Positions 23,469 through 32,858 of a stretch of DNA of 37,704 nucleotides are shown piece after piece. Location of the stretch: contig CAMDDG010000001.1 in the NCBI GenBank assembly GCA_945890895.1, positions 1 to 37,704 of the forward strand. The letters are read 5' to 3'. The translations under genes and the position numbers were made by a program. The notes under the pieces were generated by a model, which was not told the DNA's origin, searched no databases, and saw only the letters and a list, made by a program, of their open reading frames with translations. Every line of letters starts with the position of its first letter. The stretch's first letter is position 1. This DNA is from Chitinophaga pinensis. GTDB taxonomy: Bacteria > Bacteroidota > Bacteroidia > NS11-12g > UBA955.

Positions 23469-26400
23469 ATGCCTCAACGCATGAAATTTAGACCTGGATT
23501 TTGGCTTACGGCTATTGGGGCCGTTTCTTTTTTTACTTTTGGCATCTTTGGCATCTTGCGTCAACATGTTGATTTACCGAAAGAAACGCATCGAATTATT
23601 CAAACCGCCGAGCAAAAAATTGAATCTACAAATGCCTTTTTGACTGAGCAGATTCAACCCAATTTGAATAAAGTTGCAGATGATTCCTTGGCCGAAATTT
23701 GTGAAGGACACGATATTTCGGTTTTTAAATTCAAGCGTGGGCAAGCCTTATACTGGAACAATCAAGAATATTCAATTGAACCCGCAAATGGAGATCATTT
23801 TAGTGTAATAGATCAAAATGGGGTGTATTTAGCCACTTGGAATCGACAAATTGATTCCCACCAGTGGGTGTTTGTTCAGAATATTTTTGATTTAGAATTC
23901 CCGAAAATTTCTGCGGATTCATTGGATATTAGCCTGAATACCAGCATGTTTTTGGGTGGTATTGCCATGGAGGGTTCACAACCCATTGAGTTTAAAGGCT
24001 CATGGATTAAAAAAGGAGAAGGAAATTTTTATCTGAATGTGTTTTTTCTTCCTACATTGAGAAAACCGGATGCGTTTATGTTCCTATCTTTAATTGTTAC
24101 CAGTTTGGGATTATTTTTCATGGGGATGCAAAAACAAACCTGGCTTTGGCCCATTTTAAATGCATCTCTTTGGACACTTTTTAATTCCTTATTGTGTTTG
24201 GGATTTTGGGGAAATAACTTGAAATCGTTTCCATTATTTAACAGCAAAGTATTTTATATTAATGGTTTTTTTCAAAGTCTGGGCACTACATTAATTTGGT
24301 TGTTGTTGATCTTTTGGTTGGTTCGGATTTGGTCGAATCGGGTAATGTACAGTCAACAAGCTAAAACGCAATTTCGTAAAATAGTACGCAACGTATTTAG
24401 CCTTTTTTTAGGACAAATGGGTGTGTATTTTTCGCTGTATTTAACTTATTTCATTGTCAGTAAAACAGAGATACCGTTTGATTTTACAGAACTCTTACTT
24501 TTGTCGAGATCATCAGTAGTTTCGTTTATTTTAATTGTATTAACATTCGCTATTGGATTGCATTTTGTTAAGCAATTCAAAAAGTTTTATCAATTACATC
24601 AATTTCAAAAACGTTGGGAGAGATACTTTGTATATGCATTCCCATCCATCATTGCAGTGGGTTTGGTTACGTGGCTATCTCCCAATCAAATTTTACTTAC
24701 CTTTTGGTTGGTTTTGTGGGGGATTTGGCTCCTGGGGGATATTTTTACGGAATGGAGCACTCAAAATAATTGGTTTTTCGAGTTATTTATTCCCTGTTTA
24801 CTTTTAGGGGTAATGATTAATGCGCAACTAAATGAACGAGAATTGCAGCAGCGAATCATTTTTGCCAACAACCTAAAAATTAAATCCGATAAACTCATAC
24901 AGTCCGAATTGTATAGTGTGGAAACCGAATTGATGCGCGATGTTACGGCATTGTACTATTACACGAGCCAACCGGGTTCCAAAATTACTTTAGAAGCAAA
25001 GTTGAAGGAGTTGTACTTTAACTCGTTGGCCTCAAAGTACGAAGTGAGCGTATTTGCATTTGATTCCAAAGGCAATCCATTAAACCGTGAAAATACCGTA
25101 GATTACGGTACACTCAATTCTCTGTATAAATCCGATTGGGGCATCCAAAAAACACAAAAGTTTAACCTAATCAATGAACGCCGATTGAGAGGAAGTTTTT
25201 TAGGCAAGTTTCAAATTGCTACGGATTCGGTTGTTTTATCCAATTATTTTATTCTATTATCCCCAAAAACGACGGCTAATTTTGGAAAACTTGCTGATGT
25301 TGTTGATCGAGGTCAAGGTCAAAAACTTTTAATTCGGTACAATTATTCCTACGCGATTTACAGCAGGAATCGACTAAGCCGACATCAAGGAAATTACGAT
25401 TATCCATTGCAATTCAAATGGAATGATACTTCGGGTAATCGCTCCGATGGAAAGTTCAATCACCTGTTTATGAAAGATTCCGATAACAGTATGATTGTGG
25501 TTACTCGCGAAAACAGATCGCTGTTAGTAGCCTCTCTACAATTTACGTTATTGGCCTTAGTAGCCATGCTGTTATCTTATTTATTTTATTGGCTTATTTG
25601 GATGGAACAGCGATTCAAAGTCATTTTTGATCCTCAAAAAATGGTTGAAAAAATGCTGGGAAATGAACCCGTTTCAGATGAAAACAGCTGGTTTATTTCT
25701 AAGCGATTGCAGGTTTTTATCACTTCCATTATTTTGTTGATTTTCGCGGTGGTCTTGTTCACCACAGTGAATTTCTTCATCAAAAGTAATGTAGTTCGCC
25801 AAAAGCAAGAACTCCTTAGAAAAGTAAATGAAATAGCCAACAAAATTAGTGGGCAGGTAGATCTCGATGCGCTCGAGAATAAGTATGAAGTGGGCTTGGT
25901 ATACGATTTAGCTGAATCGTACGGTACCGATATTAATATTTTTGATCGATTTGGCCAACTTATTGTTTCTACAAATCCTCGATTGTATCAAGAAAAATTT
26001 ATCGGAAATCTTATGAATCCCGTCGTTTTTAAAAAATTTAAAGAAAAAGCCATTTCTTTCAATGTATTCGATGAGAATATTTCCGATTTAACTTACATTT
26101 CTGCCTATAGTACGTTGACAGATAATGATTTGGATGTAAGAGGTTACGTAAATTTGCCTTATTATTCCAATCGAGCGGATTTGTATCGTGAAATTTCCGA
26201 CTTCCTGGTAACCGTTGTAAATATCTTTATTTTGATTTTTGCAATTGCGTTGATTATCACACAGTTGGTGTCGAGCAGGATTACTCAACCCTTGATTGTA
26301 ATTAAGAATCAATTATCCAGAACCAAATTGGGAGAAAGCAATAAACCCATAATTTGGAATCGAAACGATGAAATTGGTTTATTGGTAAAGGAATACAATA

Positions 26401-27119
26401 AAATGTTGACGCAATTGGATGAAAGCTTAAACCGCCTTTCTGAAAGTGAGCGTCAAGGCGCATGGCGTGAAATGGCTAAACAGGTTGCCCATGAAATCAA
26501 AAATCCATTAACTCCAATGCGACTATCACTACAGCATTTGCAGTTTTCTATGGCACGGGGAGATGATAATTTGAAGGAAAAATTGGCCAAAACCATTGAA
26601 TTGTTGATTCGACAAATTGATAGTTTAAGTACGATGGCTGAAGAGTTTAGTTCCTTCGCTAAAATGCCCGATCCCATATTGGAAAGAACCAATTTAACCA
26701 CCGTGTTATCGGATTCAATTTCGTTAAATGAAAAAGAAATGGGACAATCCATCGTGTCGAAGCTTCCTGATAATCCCATTTTTATACAGGCTGATCCTCA
26801 TCAATTGGTCCGGATTTTTAATAATTTATTGAAAAATGCCATCCAAGCCATCCCCGAAGATCGAAAAGGAGAAATCCGAGTGGAAATGTGGCTAGAAAGT
26901 CCAAAAATGGTTATTATTCAAGTGATTGACAATGGAAAAGGAATTCCTGAAAATCTATACAATAAGATTTTTTCACCCAATTTCAGCACCAAGAATTCTG
27001 GTATGGGTTTGGGATTGGCCATCACCAAGAAAATTATTGAGCAATTCAATGGCACTATTGATTTCGAATCAAAAGTGGATGAAGGAACTACCTTTACTTT
27101 GAGTTTCCCCGTGATTTAA
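23469..27119 (+). CDS. Large NtrY-like multi-pass sensor histidine kinase
   Basis: 1216 residues. An N-terminal helix (about 12-30) is followed by a soluble sensor region, a block of about seven helices (about 195-455), a second extracytoplasmic domain, a helix near 690-710, a third helix pair around a dCache-like segment, and a HAMP region (QLVSSRITQPLIVIKNQLSR). The kinase core follows: phospho-acceptor His in KQVAHEIKNPLTPMRLSLQ (about 1006), N-box IFNNLLKNAIQAIP, G1 VIDNGKGIPENLYN, and G2 NSGMGLGLAITKKIIEQFNG; all boxes are intact. H-box style and layout match NtrY-type kinases of Bacteroidota. No response regulator is adjacent, so the partner is unknown. It is probably co-transcribed with the epimerase, hinting at an envelope-related signal. 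Confidence 0.93.
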   Translation: MPQRMKFRPGFWLTAIGAVSFFTFGIFGILRQHVDLPKETHRIIQTAEQKIESTNAFLTEQIQPNLNKVADDSLAEICEGHDISVFKFKRGQALYWNNQEYSIEPANGDHFSVIDQNGVYLATWNRQIDSHQWVFVQNIFDLEFPKISADSLDISLNTSMFLGGIAMEGSQPIEFKGSWIKKGEGNFYLNVFFLPTLRKPDAFMFLSLIVTSLGLFFMGMQKQTWLWPILNASLWTLFNSLLCLGFWGNNLKSFPLFNSKVFYINGFFQSLGTTLIWLLLIFWLVRIWSNRVMYSQQAKTQFRKIVRNVFSLFLGQMGVYFSLYLTYFIVSKTEIPFDFTELLLLSRSSVVSFILIVLTFAIGLHFVKQFKKFYQLHQFQKRWERYFVYAFPSIIAVGLVTWLSPNQILLTFWLVLWGIWLLGDIFTEWSTQNNWFFELFIPCLLLGVMINAQLNERELQQRIIFANNLKIKSDKLIQSELYSVETELMRDVTALYYYTSQPGSKITLEAKLKELYFNSLASKYEVSVFAFDSKGNPLNRENTVDYGTLNSLYKSDWGIQKTQKFNLINERRLRGSFLGKFQIATDSVVLSNYFILLSPKTTANFGKLADVVDRGQGQKLLIRYNYSYAIYSRNRLSRHQGNYDYPLQFKWNDTSGNRSDGKFNHLFMKDSDNSMIVVTRENRSLLVASLQFTLLALVAMLLSYLFYWLIWMEQRFKVIFDPQKMVEKMLGNEPVSDENSWFISKRLQVFITSIILLIFAVVLFTTVNFFIKSNVVRQKQELLRKVNEIANKISGQVDLDALENKYEVGLVYDLAESYGTDINIFDRFGQLIVSTNPRLYQEKFIGNLMNPVVFKKFKEKAISFNVFDENISDLTYISAYSTLTDNDLDVRGYVNLPYYSNRADLYREISDFLVTVVNIFILIFAIALIITQLVSSRITQPLIVIKNQLSRTKLGESNKPIIWNRNDEIGLLVKEYNKMLTQLDESLNRLSESERQGAWREMAKQVAHEIKNPLTPMRLSLQHLQFSMARGDDNLKEKLAKTIELLIRQIDSLSTMAEEFSSFAKMPDPILERTNLTTVLSDSISLNEKEMGQSIVSKLPDNPIFIQADPHQLVRIFNNLLKNAIQAIPEDRKGEIRVEMWLESPKMVIIQVIDNGKGIPENLYNKIFSPNFSTKNSGMGLGLAITKKIIEQFNGTIDFESKVDEGTTFTLSFPVI

Positions 27120-27131
27120 TTTCGATGATAA

Positions 27132-28139
27132 TTAATCATTTTTCAGCGCCGAATTGAGTTTGTTAAATCCCATTCTCATTACCGGTGATTTCCCGAATAG
27201 TTGCTGAAATTCAGTTTCACTCATTTTTTGCCAGCGATCACGGTTCCAATCAAGCCAATTTTCATTTGGATAATTTGGATTCTCTGGAGTAATTTCCAAA
27301 GTGTTTTTCATCGCAGAGATGTTTGTTTTCACCTCTGAGATGGATTCATCATTGCCCGAGAATTTTACCTCAAAACGCTCCTGTTGATGCGGTTCTGCAA
27401 AGCGATTCCAAGGACAAACATCTTGACAGATATCGCAGCCAAAAATATGATTTTGAATGAGTTTCTTTTCGGGGGATGTGAGTTCTGTTCGTTTTTCAAT
27501 ACTGATATACGACAGACATTTGTTGGCATCAACAACACCATCGGCAATAATTGCTTGGGTGGGACATGCATCGATGCAGCGCGTACATTCTCCGCAATGA
27601 TCGGTTAAAAATGCCGGTGAAGATTCAAGTTCTTGATCAATAATAATTTCTGCCAAGAAGAAAAAGCTTCCTACTCCTTTTTTTAGAAGTAAACTGTTTT
27701 TGCCCAGCCAACCGAGTCCTGCAATTTGCGCCCATTGTCGTTCCATTACGGGTGCAGAATCTACAAAACATCTACCTTTTGTTTCCGGTAAAAGTTCTTT
27801 GATATAATTGAATAGCAAAAAACACTGGTCTTTTACCACCACATGATAATCTTCGCCGTAGGCATACTTGGCAATTTGCGGAGCTTTTGGATTTTGCAGT
27901 TTTTTTGGGAAGTAATTGTAGGCCAAAACGATAATTGTTTTCGCCCCTTCAACGAGTTGGGTAGGATCCAATCGTTTGTCAAAATGGTTTTCCATGTATT
28001 TCATTTCGCCATGATATCCATGAGAAAGCCAATCTTTTAAATGAGATTCGTGTTCGGTTAGTTTACGAGCTTTAGCAAATCCACAGTCCAGAAATCCCAA
28101 TTCGAGGGCTTTGTTCTTGATGTTTTGCTCGATGCTCAT
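27132..28139 (-). CDS. queG: Epoxyqueuosine reductase
   Basis: 335 residues. Cobalamin-dependent iron-sulphur enzyme for the last step of queuosine formation in tRNA. Two ferredoxin-like cluster motifs are visible: CGECTRCIDACPTQAI (about 181-196) and CDICQDVCPWNR (about 234-245). The N-domain shows LGFLDCGFAKA and LVEGAKTIIVLAYNY; DSAPVMERQWAQIAGLGWLGKN is the conserved active-site region. The C-terminal HEAT-like extension of longer QueG forms is absent or shortened. It is preceded by three tandem copies of the dispersed motif. An exact motif copy lies inside the gene on the opposite strand (27466-27477). Confidence 0.95.
   Translation of the reverse strand: MSIEQNIKNKALELGFLDCGFAKARKLTEHESHLKDWLSHGYHGEMKYMENHFDKRLDPTQLVEGAKTIIVLAYNYFPKKLQNPKAPQIAKYAYGEDYHVVVKDQCFLLFNYIKELLPETKGRCFVDSAPVMERQWAQIAGLGWLGKNSLLLKKGVGSFFFLAEIIIDQELESSPAFLTDHCGECTRCIDACPTQAIIADGVVDANKCLSYISIEKRTELTSPEKKLIQNHIFGCDICQDVCPWNRFAEPHQQERFEVKFSGNDESISEVKTNISAMKNTLEITPENPNYPNENWLDWNRDRWQKMSETEFQQLFGKSPVMRMGFNKLNSALKND
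27466..27477 (+). repeat. TTTTCGGGGGAT dispersed motif inside queG, antisense to it
   Basis: Exact copy on the plus strand, followed by GTGAGTTC; on the queG strand it encodes part of TSPEKK. It is one of the few copies antisense to the gene it sits in. Confidence 0.65.
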
Positions 28140-28147
28140 GAATAAAT

Positions 28148-28186
28148 ATCCCCCGAAAAAGTATCCCCCGAAAAATCCCCCTAAAA
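28148..28186 (-). repeat. Three tandem copies of the dispersed motif between ruvB and queG
   Basis: Minus-strand copies at 28186-28175 (TTTTAGGGGGAT, one mismatch), 28174-28163 (exact) and 28159-28148 (exact). They fill the whole 47-bp gap between the ruvB stop and the queG ATG; the nearest copy ends 8 nt before the ATG. They may act in the queG leader as an RNA or DNA signal. Confidence 0.75.
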
Positions 28187-29209
28187 TTAAAACAATGTGT
28201 TTCTACCTTGACTGGGAATCTTGCCCAAATGGGTGTACGCTTTATGAGTTGCTTCTCTACCACGCGCAGTTCTTTGGATGTATCCTTCTTGAATCAAAAA
28301 TGGTTCATATACCTCTTCAATGGTTCCAGAATCTTCGCCCACAGCAGTAGCAATGGTATTTAATCCAACTGGACCACCCTTGAACTTGTCGATGATGGTG
28401 CTCAAAATGCGATTGTCCATTTCGTCGAGCCCATTGGCGTCAACATTCAACGCTTGTAATGCGAATTGAGCAATATCCAAAGTAATGGTACCATCGCCTT
28501 TAATTTGAGCAAAATCGCGGGTTCTGCGCAACAATGCATTGGCAATTCGCGGTGTTCCACGACTTCTTCGGGCAATTTCAAAAGACGCTTCATCGTGAAT
28601 GGGCGTGCGCAAAATATCAGAGCTTCGACTGACAATTTTGGTTAATAATTCGGCTGTGTAGTATTCTAATCGACAGTTAATTCCAAATCGGGCTCGTAAT
28701 GGAGCGGTTAACAATCCACTTCGCGTGGTTGCACCAACCAATGTGAACGGTTGCAGTGCAATTTGAACGCTTCGTGCATTTGGGCCGGTATCGATCATAA
28801 TATCAATGCGATAGTCTTCCATTGCGGAATATAAATATTCTTCAATAACGGGACTCAACCGATGAATTTCATCAATAAATAACACATCTCCTTTCTGAAG
28901 ATTGGTTAGCAGTCCTGCTAAATCACCCGGTTTTTCCAATACGGGACCGCTGGTTATTTTAAGCGAACTGCCCAATGCATTGGCAACGATGTGACTTAAC
29001 GTGGTTTTACCCAAACCTGGAGGTCCATGCAAAAGCACATGATCCAATGCTTCATCCCGCATTTTTGCCGCTTCCACAAATACGCGAAGGTTTTCTAATA
29101 TTTTTTCCTGCCCCGTAAAATCATCAAATTCAGCTGGACGGAGCACTTTTTCTAAGTCTTTATCCTGCTTGCTTAGATGATCGTTATTGGGATTCAAGTT
29201 GGGATTCAT
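28187..29209 (-). CDS. ruvB: Holliday junction branch migration ATPase RuvB
   Basis: 340 residues, normal length. AAA+ motor that drives branch migration with RuvA. Walker [16 protein letters not shown] (about 65-79), Walker [10 protein letters not shown], sensor 1 [20 protein letters not shown] with the arginine finger region, and a C-terminal winged helix with [20 protein letters not shown] and [10 protein letters not shown]. The start [20 protein letters not shown] is slightly extended before [11 protein letters not shown]. ruvA and ruvC are not adjacent. It is followed after 47 bp by queG in the same direction. Confidence 0.97.
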   Translation of the reverse strand: MNPNLNPNNDHLSKQDKDLEKVLRPAEFDDFTGQEKILENLRVFVEAAKMRDEALDHVLLHGPPGLGKTTLSHIVANALGSSLKITSGPVLEKPGDLAGLLTNLQKGDVLFIDEIHRLSPVIEEYLYSAMEDYRIDIMIDTGPNARSVQIALQPFTLVGATTRSGLLTAPLRARFGINCRLEYYTAELLTKIVSRSSDILRTPIHDEASFEIARRSRGTPRIANALLRRTRDFAQIKGDGTITLDIAQFALQALNVDANGLDEMDNRILSTIIDKFKGGPVGLNTIATAVGEDSGTIEEVYEPFLIQEGYIQRTARGREATHKAYTHLGKIPSQGRNTLF

Positions 29210-29269
29210 AGTGTTGATTGGGCGGTTTAAAATACGCTAAAAAGGGTAGGAGAAACGTTTTGGAATGGT

Positions 29270-30139
29270 TTATTTCTTCACCATGGAGCGCAAAGTTGCT
29301 TCTACGGAAGCATTCACTTGGTATAAAGGTGGTCGGACCGTAGTTTCACACAATCCCATTTCGTTTAACATGGTTTTGATTCCTCCTGGACTGCCATCGG
29401 CAAAGATCTGAAGCGCTGCTGGCATGGTTTTGTAATGCAAGGTTCTTGCTTCATTCCAATTGCCGTTCAAGCAGGCTCTAACCATCCCCGAAAACTCCAA
29501 CGGAAATGCATGATTGATTACCGAAATAACTCCAGATGCGCCTGCTGCCATCATGGGGAAGGTCAGAGCATCATCGCCGCTGATAACCAAGAAATCATCG
29601 GGTTTTTGCGCAATAATTTGCATGACTTGTTCCAAATTTCCACTTGCTTCTTTGGTGGCAATGATTTGGGGAAGTTGCGCCAAACGCAATTGTGTTTCAG
29701 CAGTCATATTGCTGCCCGTTCTTCCGGGTACGTTGTAAATTATGATGGGAAGTGGGCTGCGTTCTGCGAGATATTGGTAGTGACGGTAGATTCCCTCTTG
29801 ATTGGGTTTGTTGTAATAAGGACTTACCGAAAGTAGGGCAGAAAAACCTTCCAAATTGGTATTCTGGAATTCTTCGGCAACCGCAAGCGTGTTGTTGCCC
29901 CCTATTCCCAAAACCAGTGGAACGCGAGAATTATTGGCTTCAATGATGCAGTCCATAACGGCACGTTTTTCTTCTTTACTCAACGTAGCGCTTTCGCCAG
30001 TGGTTCCAAGAACCACTAAATAATCGGTTCCGTTGCTGATTTGATGCTCAACAATATTGGAAAGTGCATTGAAATCAATGCTGAAATCTGCTTTGAATGG
30101 CGTAATTAATGCAACGCCGGTGCCAATAAATTCCTTCAT
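29270..30139 (-). CDS. dapA: 4-hydroxy-tetrahydrodipicolinate synthase
   Basis: 289 residues, normal length. It condenses pyruvate with aspartate semialdehyde in lysine and diaminopimelate synthesis. TIM-barrel aldolase signatures: GTGVALITPF at the start, VVLGTTGESATLS (substrate Thr pair), LPIIIYNVPGRTGSNM with the catalytic Tyr, and IIATKEASGNLEQ with the Schiff-base Lys (about 161), then VISGDDAL. Its start overlaps the DUF6913 gene stop by 4 nt (ATGA), and it is the last gene of the ligA operon. Confidence 0.96.
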   Translation of the reverse strand: MKEFIGTGVALITPFKADFSIDFNALSNIVEHQISNGTDYLVVLGTTGESATLSKEEKRAVMDCIIEANNSRVPLVLGIGGNNTLAVAEEFQNTNLEGFSALLSVSPYYNKPNQEGIYRHYQYLAERSPLPIIIYNVPGRTGSNMTAETQLRLAQLPQIIATKEASGNLEQVMQIIAQKPDDFLVISGDDALTFPMMAAGASGVISVINHAFPLEFSGMVRACLNGNWNEARTLHYKTMPAALQIFADGSPGGIKTMLNEMGLCETTVRPPLYQVNASVEATLRSMVKK

Positions 30140-30729
30140 GATAGGTGACTAAAAAATGATTTTATACTGCAAATGTACTGATACAAATCGTCATCTTTCG
30201 ATTCTTTCAAAAGTATGTTGAAAAACGATTGGTATGACGCTTGATACGGGCTAACCGAGTGAACAGCGTTGGCTTCCGCCGCACATCCCAACATCGTTAA
30301 TCCTCCGTTCGGATCCAAATTAATGAACAAATCGGCATTGCGATTCACCGCTTTTTTGGCTATTTCTGTTTTGGGGACACCATAATAGTTGAAGTCCTTT
30401 AAAATTAGGTGAGTGGTATCACTTCCGGAATCATTTACAACGGCTTTTGAATCGCGTGTTTGATATACAATGATGGAGTGGACGTTCTTGTTGTTTTTTT
30501 GGAGGAAGTCAATAAAGTCTAATATAACCTGACGATTGCGCTGAAATTGATACGCACTCATGTACAGAATTACATGTTTAAGTTGATCAAATCCAGGGAG
30601 TTTTTGTTGAATTTGCTGAGTATCTGACTGAGTTTTACTGCTTTTTGAAACGGGAATTCTTCGAGCTGCATATTTGGTTTTAAGCAGGCTCAATTTCCAT
30701 TTGGGAATGTTCAGACTAGGAGTTTCCAT
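30136..30729 (-). CDS. DUF6913-like protein between dapA and ligA
   Basis: 197 residues, cytoplasmic, no membrane helix. A basic N-terminus (KWKLSLLKTKYAARRIPVSK) precedes an alpha/beta domain: HVILYMSAYQFQRNRQVILD, NVHSIIVYQTRDS, LKDFNYYGVPKTE, ADLFINLDPNGGLTMLGCAA. This matches my memory of the DUF6913 proteins found beside dapA and ligA in Flavobacteria; function is not known. It overlaps ligA by 14 nt and dapA by 4 nt, so all three are co-translated. The DPNGG segment after a hydrophobic strand hints at a ligand-binding loop, a guess only. Confidence 0.8.
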   Translation of the reverse strand: METPSLNIPKWKLSLLKTKYAARRIPVSKSSKTQSDTQQIQQKLPGFDQLKHVILYMSAYQFQRNRQVILDFIDFLQKNNKNVHSIIVYQTRDSKAVVNDSGSDTTHLILKDFNYYGVPKTEIAKKAVNRNADLFINLDPNGGLTMLGCAAEANAVHSVSPYQASYQSFFNILLKESKDDDLYQYICSIKSFFSHLS

Positions 30730-32725
30730 TGATCATGTGAATTAAATCGTCTTCAGAGATTAAAGGTACACCTAATTTTTCAGCTTTTTCCAATTTCGAT
30801 GGACCAATACCTGTGCCGGCTAGTAAATAATTGGTTTTTGAGGTTACCCCCGATGCTATTTTTCCACCGTGTTGTTCCACCAGTTCCTTGAGTTCATCGC
30901 GCGAGTATTTTTCAAATACTCCTGAAATAACGAAGGATTTTCCAACCAATGAATCGCCCAATTTTTCTTGAATAACTGCTTGGAAATTGAGACCTGCATT
31001 GCGCAATCGCTCTACCAATTCACGGTGTTTGGGTTGTTGGAAATAGAATACTACGGTTTCTGCAATTCGATCACCGATTTCGTCGATGGCAACCAATTCT
31101 TCAACTGTAGCCGACATGATACGATTAATATTTCTGAGAGCCGCCGCCAGTTTTTTGGCTACCGTTTCTCCCACATACCGAATTCCCATAGCGAATAAAA
31201 CGCGTTCAAAGGGTTGTGTTTTGCTTTCTTCAATTCCTCGAATGATGTTGCTAGCTAATTTATCGCCCATTCGGTCTAAAGCGAGCAAATCTTCTAATTT
31301 TAAACTATAAAAATCGGAAATATCTTTCACCAAATTATTTCGATATAAGGTTTCGCATAACTCACTTCCAACCGATTGAATGTCCATGGCTTTCCGGCCA
31401 ATAAAATGTTCGAGTTTTCCTACAACCTGCGGGGGACATAATTCGTCGTTGGGGCAGTAGTGCTGGGCTTCGCCTTCGTTGCGTGTCAATTCGGTTCCGC
31501 ATTCCGGACAATGGGTAATATAATTTAATGGAGTTGAATTTGAAGGGCGCAATGAAAAATCAACCCCAACAATTTTGGGTATGATTTCACCACCCTTTTC
31601 CACGAAAACGGTATCTCCTAGTCGGATATCCAAACGTTCCATCTCGTTGGCGTTGTGCAAACTGGCACGTTTTACCGTAGTTCCCAACAATACAACAGGT
31701 TGTAGTTCAGCTACGGGAGTAATGGCACCTGTTCTACCCACTTGATAGGTGATTCCTAAAAGTGGAGTAGAAGCTGTTTCCGTTTGAAATTTGTAAGCAA
31801 TGGCCCAACGAGGCGTTTTGGCTGTGAAGCCCAATTCTTCTTGAAGTCGTTTATCGTTGACTTTTATTACAACTCCATCGGTGTCGAAGCTCAAATCGTG
31901 ACGTTTTTCATCCCATTCGTGAAGAAAGGCCAAAACTTCATCCAATCCGCTGCATTTTTTGGCTGTTTGAGGTACAGGCAGTCCCCAGGATTGGGCTGAT
32001 TGCAAAGAATCCCAATGGGTTGGATATACGTTCTCATCTTCATAAACTTGATACAAGAAAATATCCAACGGCCGTTTAGCTACTTCCGCGCTATCCTTGA
32101 TTTTTAAGGAACCGGAAGCCACGTTTCTCGGGTTGGCGTATTGGGGTTCACCTGCTTCAATTCGGGTTTGATTCAGGCGTTCGAATCCTTTTCGGTGCAT
32201 AAAAATTTCGCCGCGTATTTCAAACAAAGGGGGGTAGTTTCCGCGTAGCGTTTTGGGTAGATTTCGAATGGTTTTCACATTTTCGGTTACCACATCGCCT
32301 TGAATTCCGTCGCCGCGTGTAACGGCCTGCACGAGTTTGCCATTTTCGTAAAATACGGAGATGGCTAAACCGTCGATTTTAAGTTCACAGACGTATTCGA
32401 TGGTTTCTAATCCGGTTGATTTGCGCGTCCGTTCATCGAAATCACGGAGTTCCGTTTCGTTGTAGGTATTGCCCAATGATAGCATTGGACGACGATGTTT
32501 GATCGTCTCAAACCCATCGATTACGCTGCCACCGACTTTTAGAGTTGGGCTTTCTGGGGATGCGAACTCGGGGTGCAATTGTTCCAAGTGCTCCAGTTCT
32601 TTAAGAAGTTGATCGAACTCAAAATCGGAAATTGAGGGTTCGTTCAATACATAATAGCGGTAATTGTGTTGACGTAATTCGTTGGTTAATTGTTGAATAC
32701 GAAGTTGTGCTTCGGCAGAATTCAT
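30716..32725 (-). CDS. ligA: NAD+-dependent DNA ligase LigA
   Basis: 669 residues, normal length. Seals nicks using NAD+. Domain Ia (LRQHNYRYYVLNEPSISDFE), adenylation motif CELKIDGLAIS with the AMP-accepting Lys (about 116), motif FEIRGEIFM, SFDTDGVVIKVND, OB-fold, the Cys4 zinc finger CPECGTELTR ... HYCPNDELCPPQ, helix-hairpin-helix repeats (LLALDRMGDKLASNIIRGIE) and a C-terminal BRCT domain (LVGKSFVISGVFEKYSRDEL). All domains are complete. A one-mismatch dispersed motif (GTTTCGGGGGAT, 32737-32726) abuts the ATG directly. A degenerate -7 box GATTTTTG (32747-32740, minus) precedes it. Confidence 0.97.
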   Translation of the reverse strand: MNSAEAQLRIQQLTNELRQHNYRYYVLNEPSISDFEFDQLLKELEHLEQLHPEFASPESPTLKVGGSVIDGFETIKHRRPMLSLGNTYNETELRDFDERTRKSTGLETIEYVCELKIDGLAISVFYENGKLVQAVTRGDGIQGDVVTENVKTIRNLPKTLRGNYPPLFEIRGEIFMHRKGFERLNQTRIEAGEPQYANPRNVASGSLKIKDSAEVAKRPLDIFLYQVYEDENVYPTHWDSLQSAQSWGLPVPQTAKKCSGLDEVLAFLHEWDEKRHDLSFDTDGVVIKVNDKRLQEELGFTAKTPRWAIAYKFQTETASTPLLGITYQVGRTGAITPVAELQPVVLLGTTVKRASLHNANEMERLDIRLGDTVFVEKGGEIIPKIVGVDFSLRPSNSTPLNYITHCPECGTELTRNEGEAQHYCPNDELCPPQVVGKLEHFIGRKAMDIQSVGSELCETLYRNNLVKDISDFYSLKLEDLLALDRMGDKLASNIIRGIEESKTQPFERVLFAMGIRYVGETVAKKLAAALRNINRIMSATVEELVAIDEIGDRIAETVVFYFQQPKHRELVERLRNAGLNFQAVIQEKLGDSLVGKSFVISGVFEKYSRDELKELVEQHGGKIASGVTSKTNYLLAGTGIGPSKLEKAEKLGVPLISEDDLIHMINGNS

Positions 32726-32737
32726 ATCCCCCGAAAC
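32726..32737 (-). repeat. Dispersed motif (one mismatch) abutting the ligA start codon
   Basis: GTTTCGGGGGAT on the minus strand, immediately followed by ATG of ligA. Eleven of twelve bases match TTTTCGGGGGAT; the mismatch is at the first base. Confidence 0.6.
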
Positions 32738-32858
32738 TACAAAAATCCCCGTTGAAATAGAAAGAATATACCCATATTTTGTCGGTATTTATTCACATTT
32801 AGACGGGTTATCGTGAACATCCGATAGAAATTCCAATATTTATATGGTACTTTGAAGT

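Noticed and set aside
27125..27143. ATGAT-AATTA-ATCAT hairpin followed by T5 after the large histidine kinase
   Set aside because: The stem is 5 bp and AT-rich; too weak to call, though the position between convergent genes is right.
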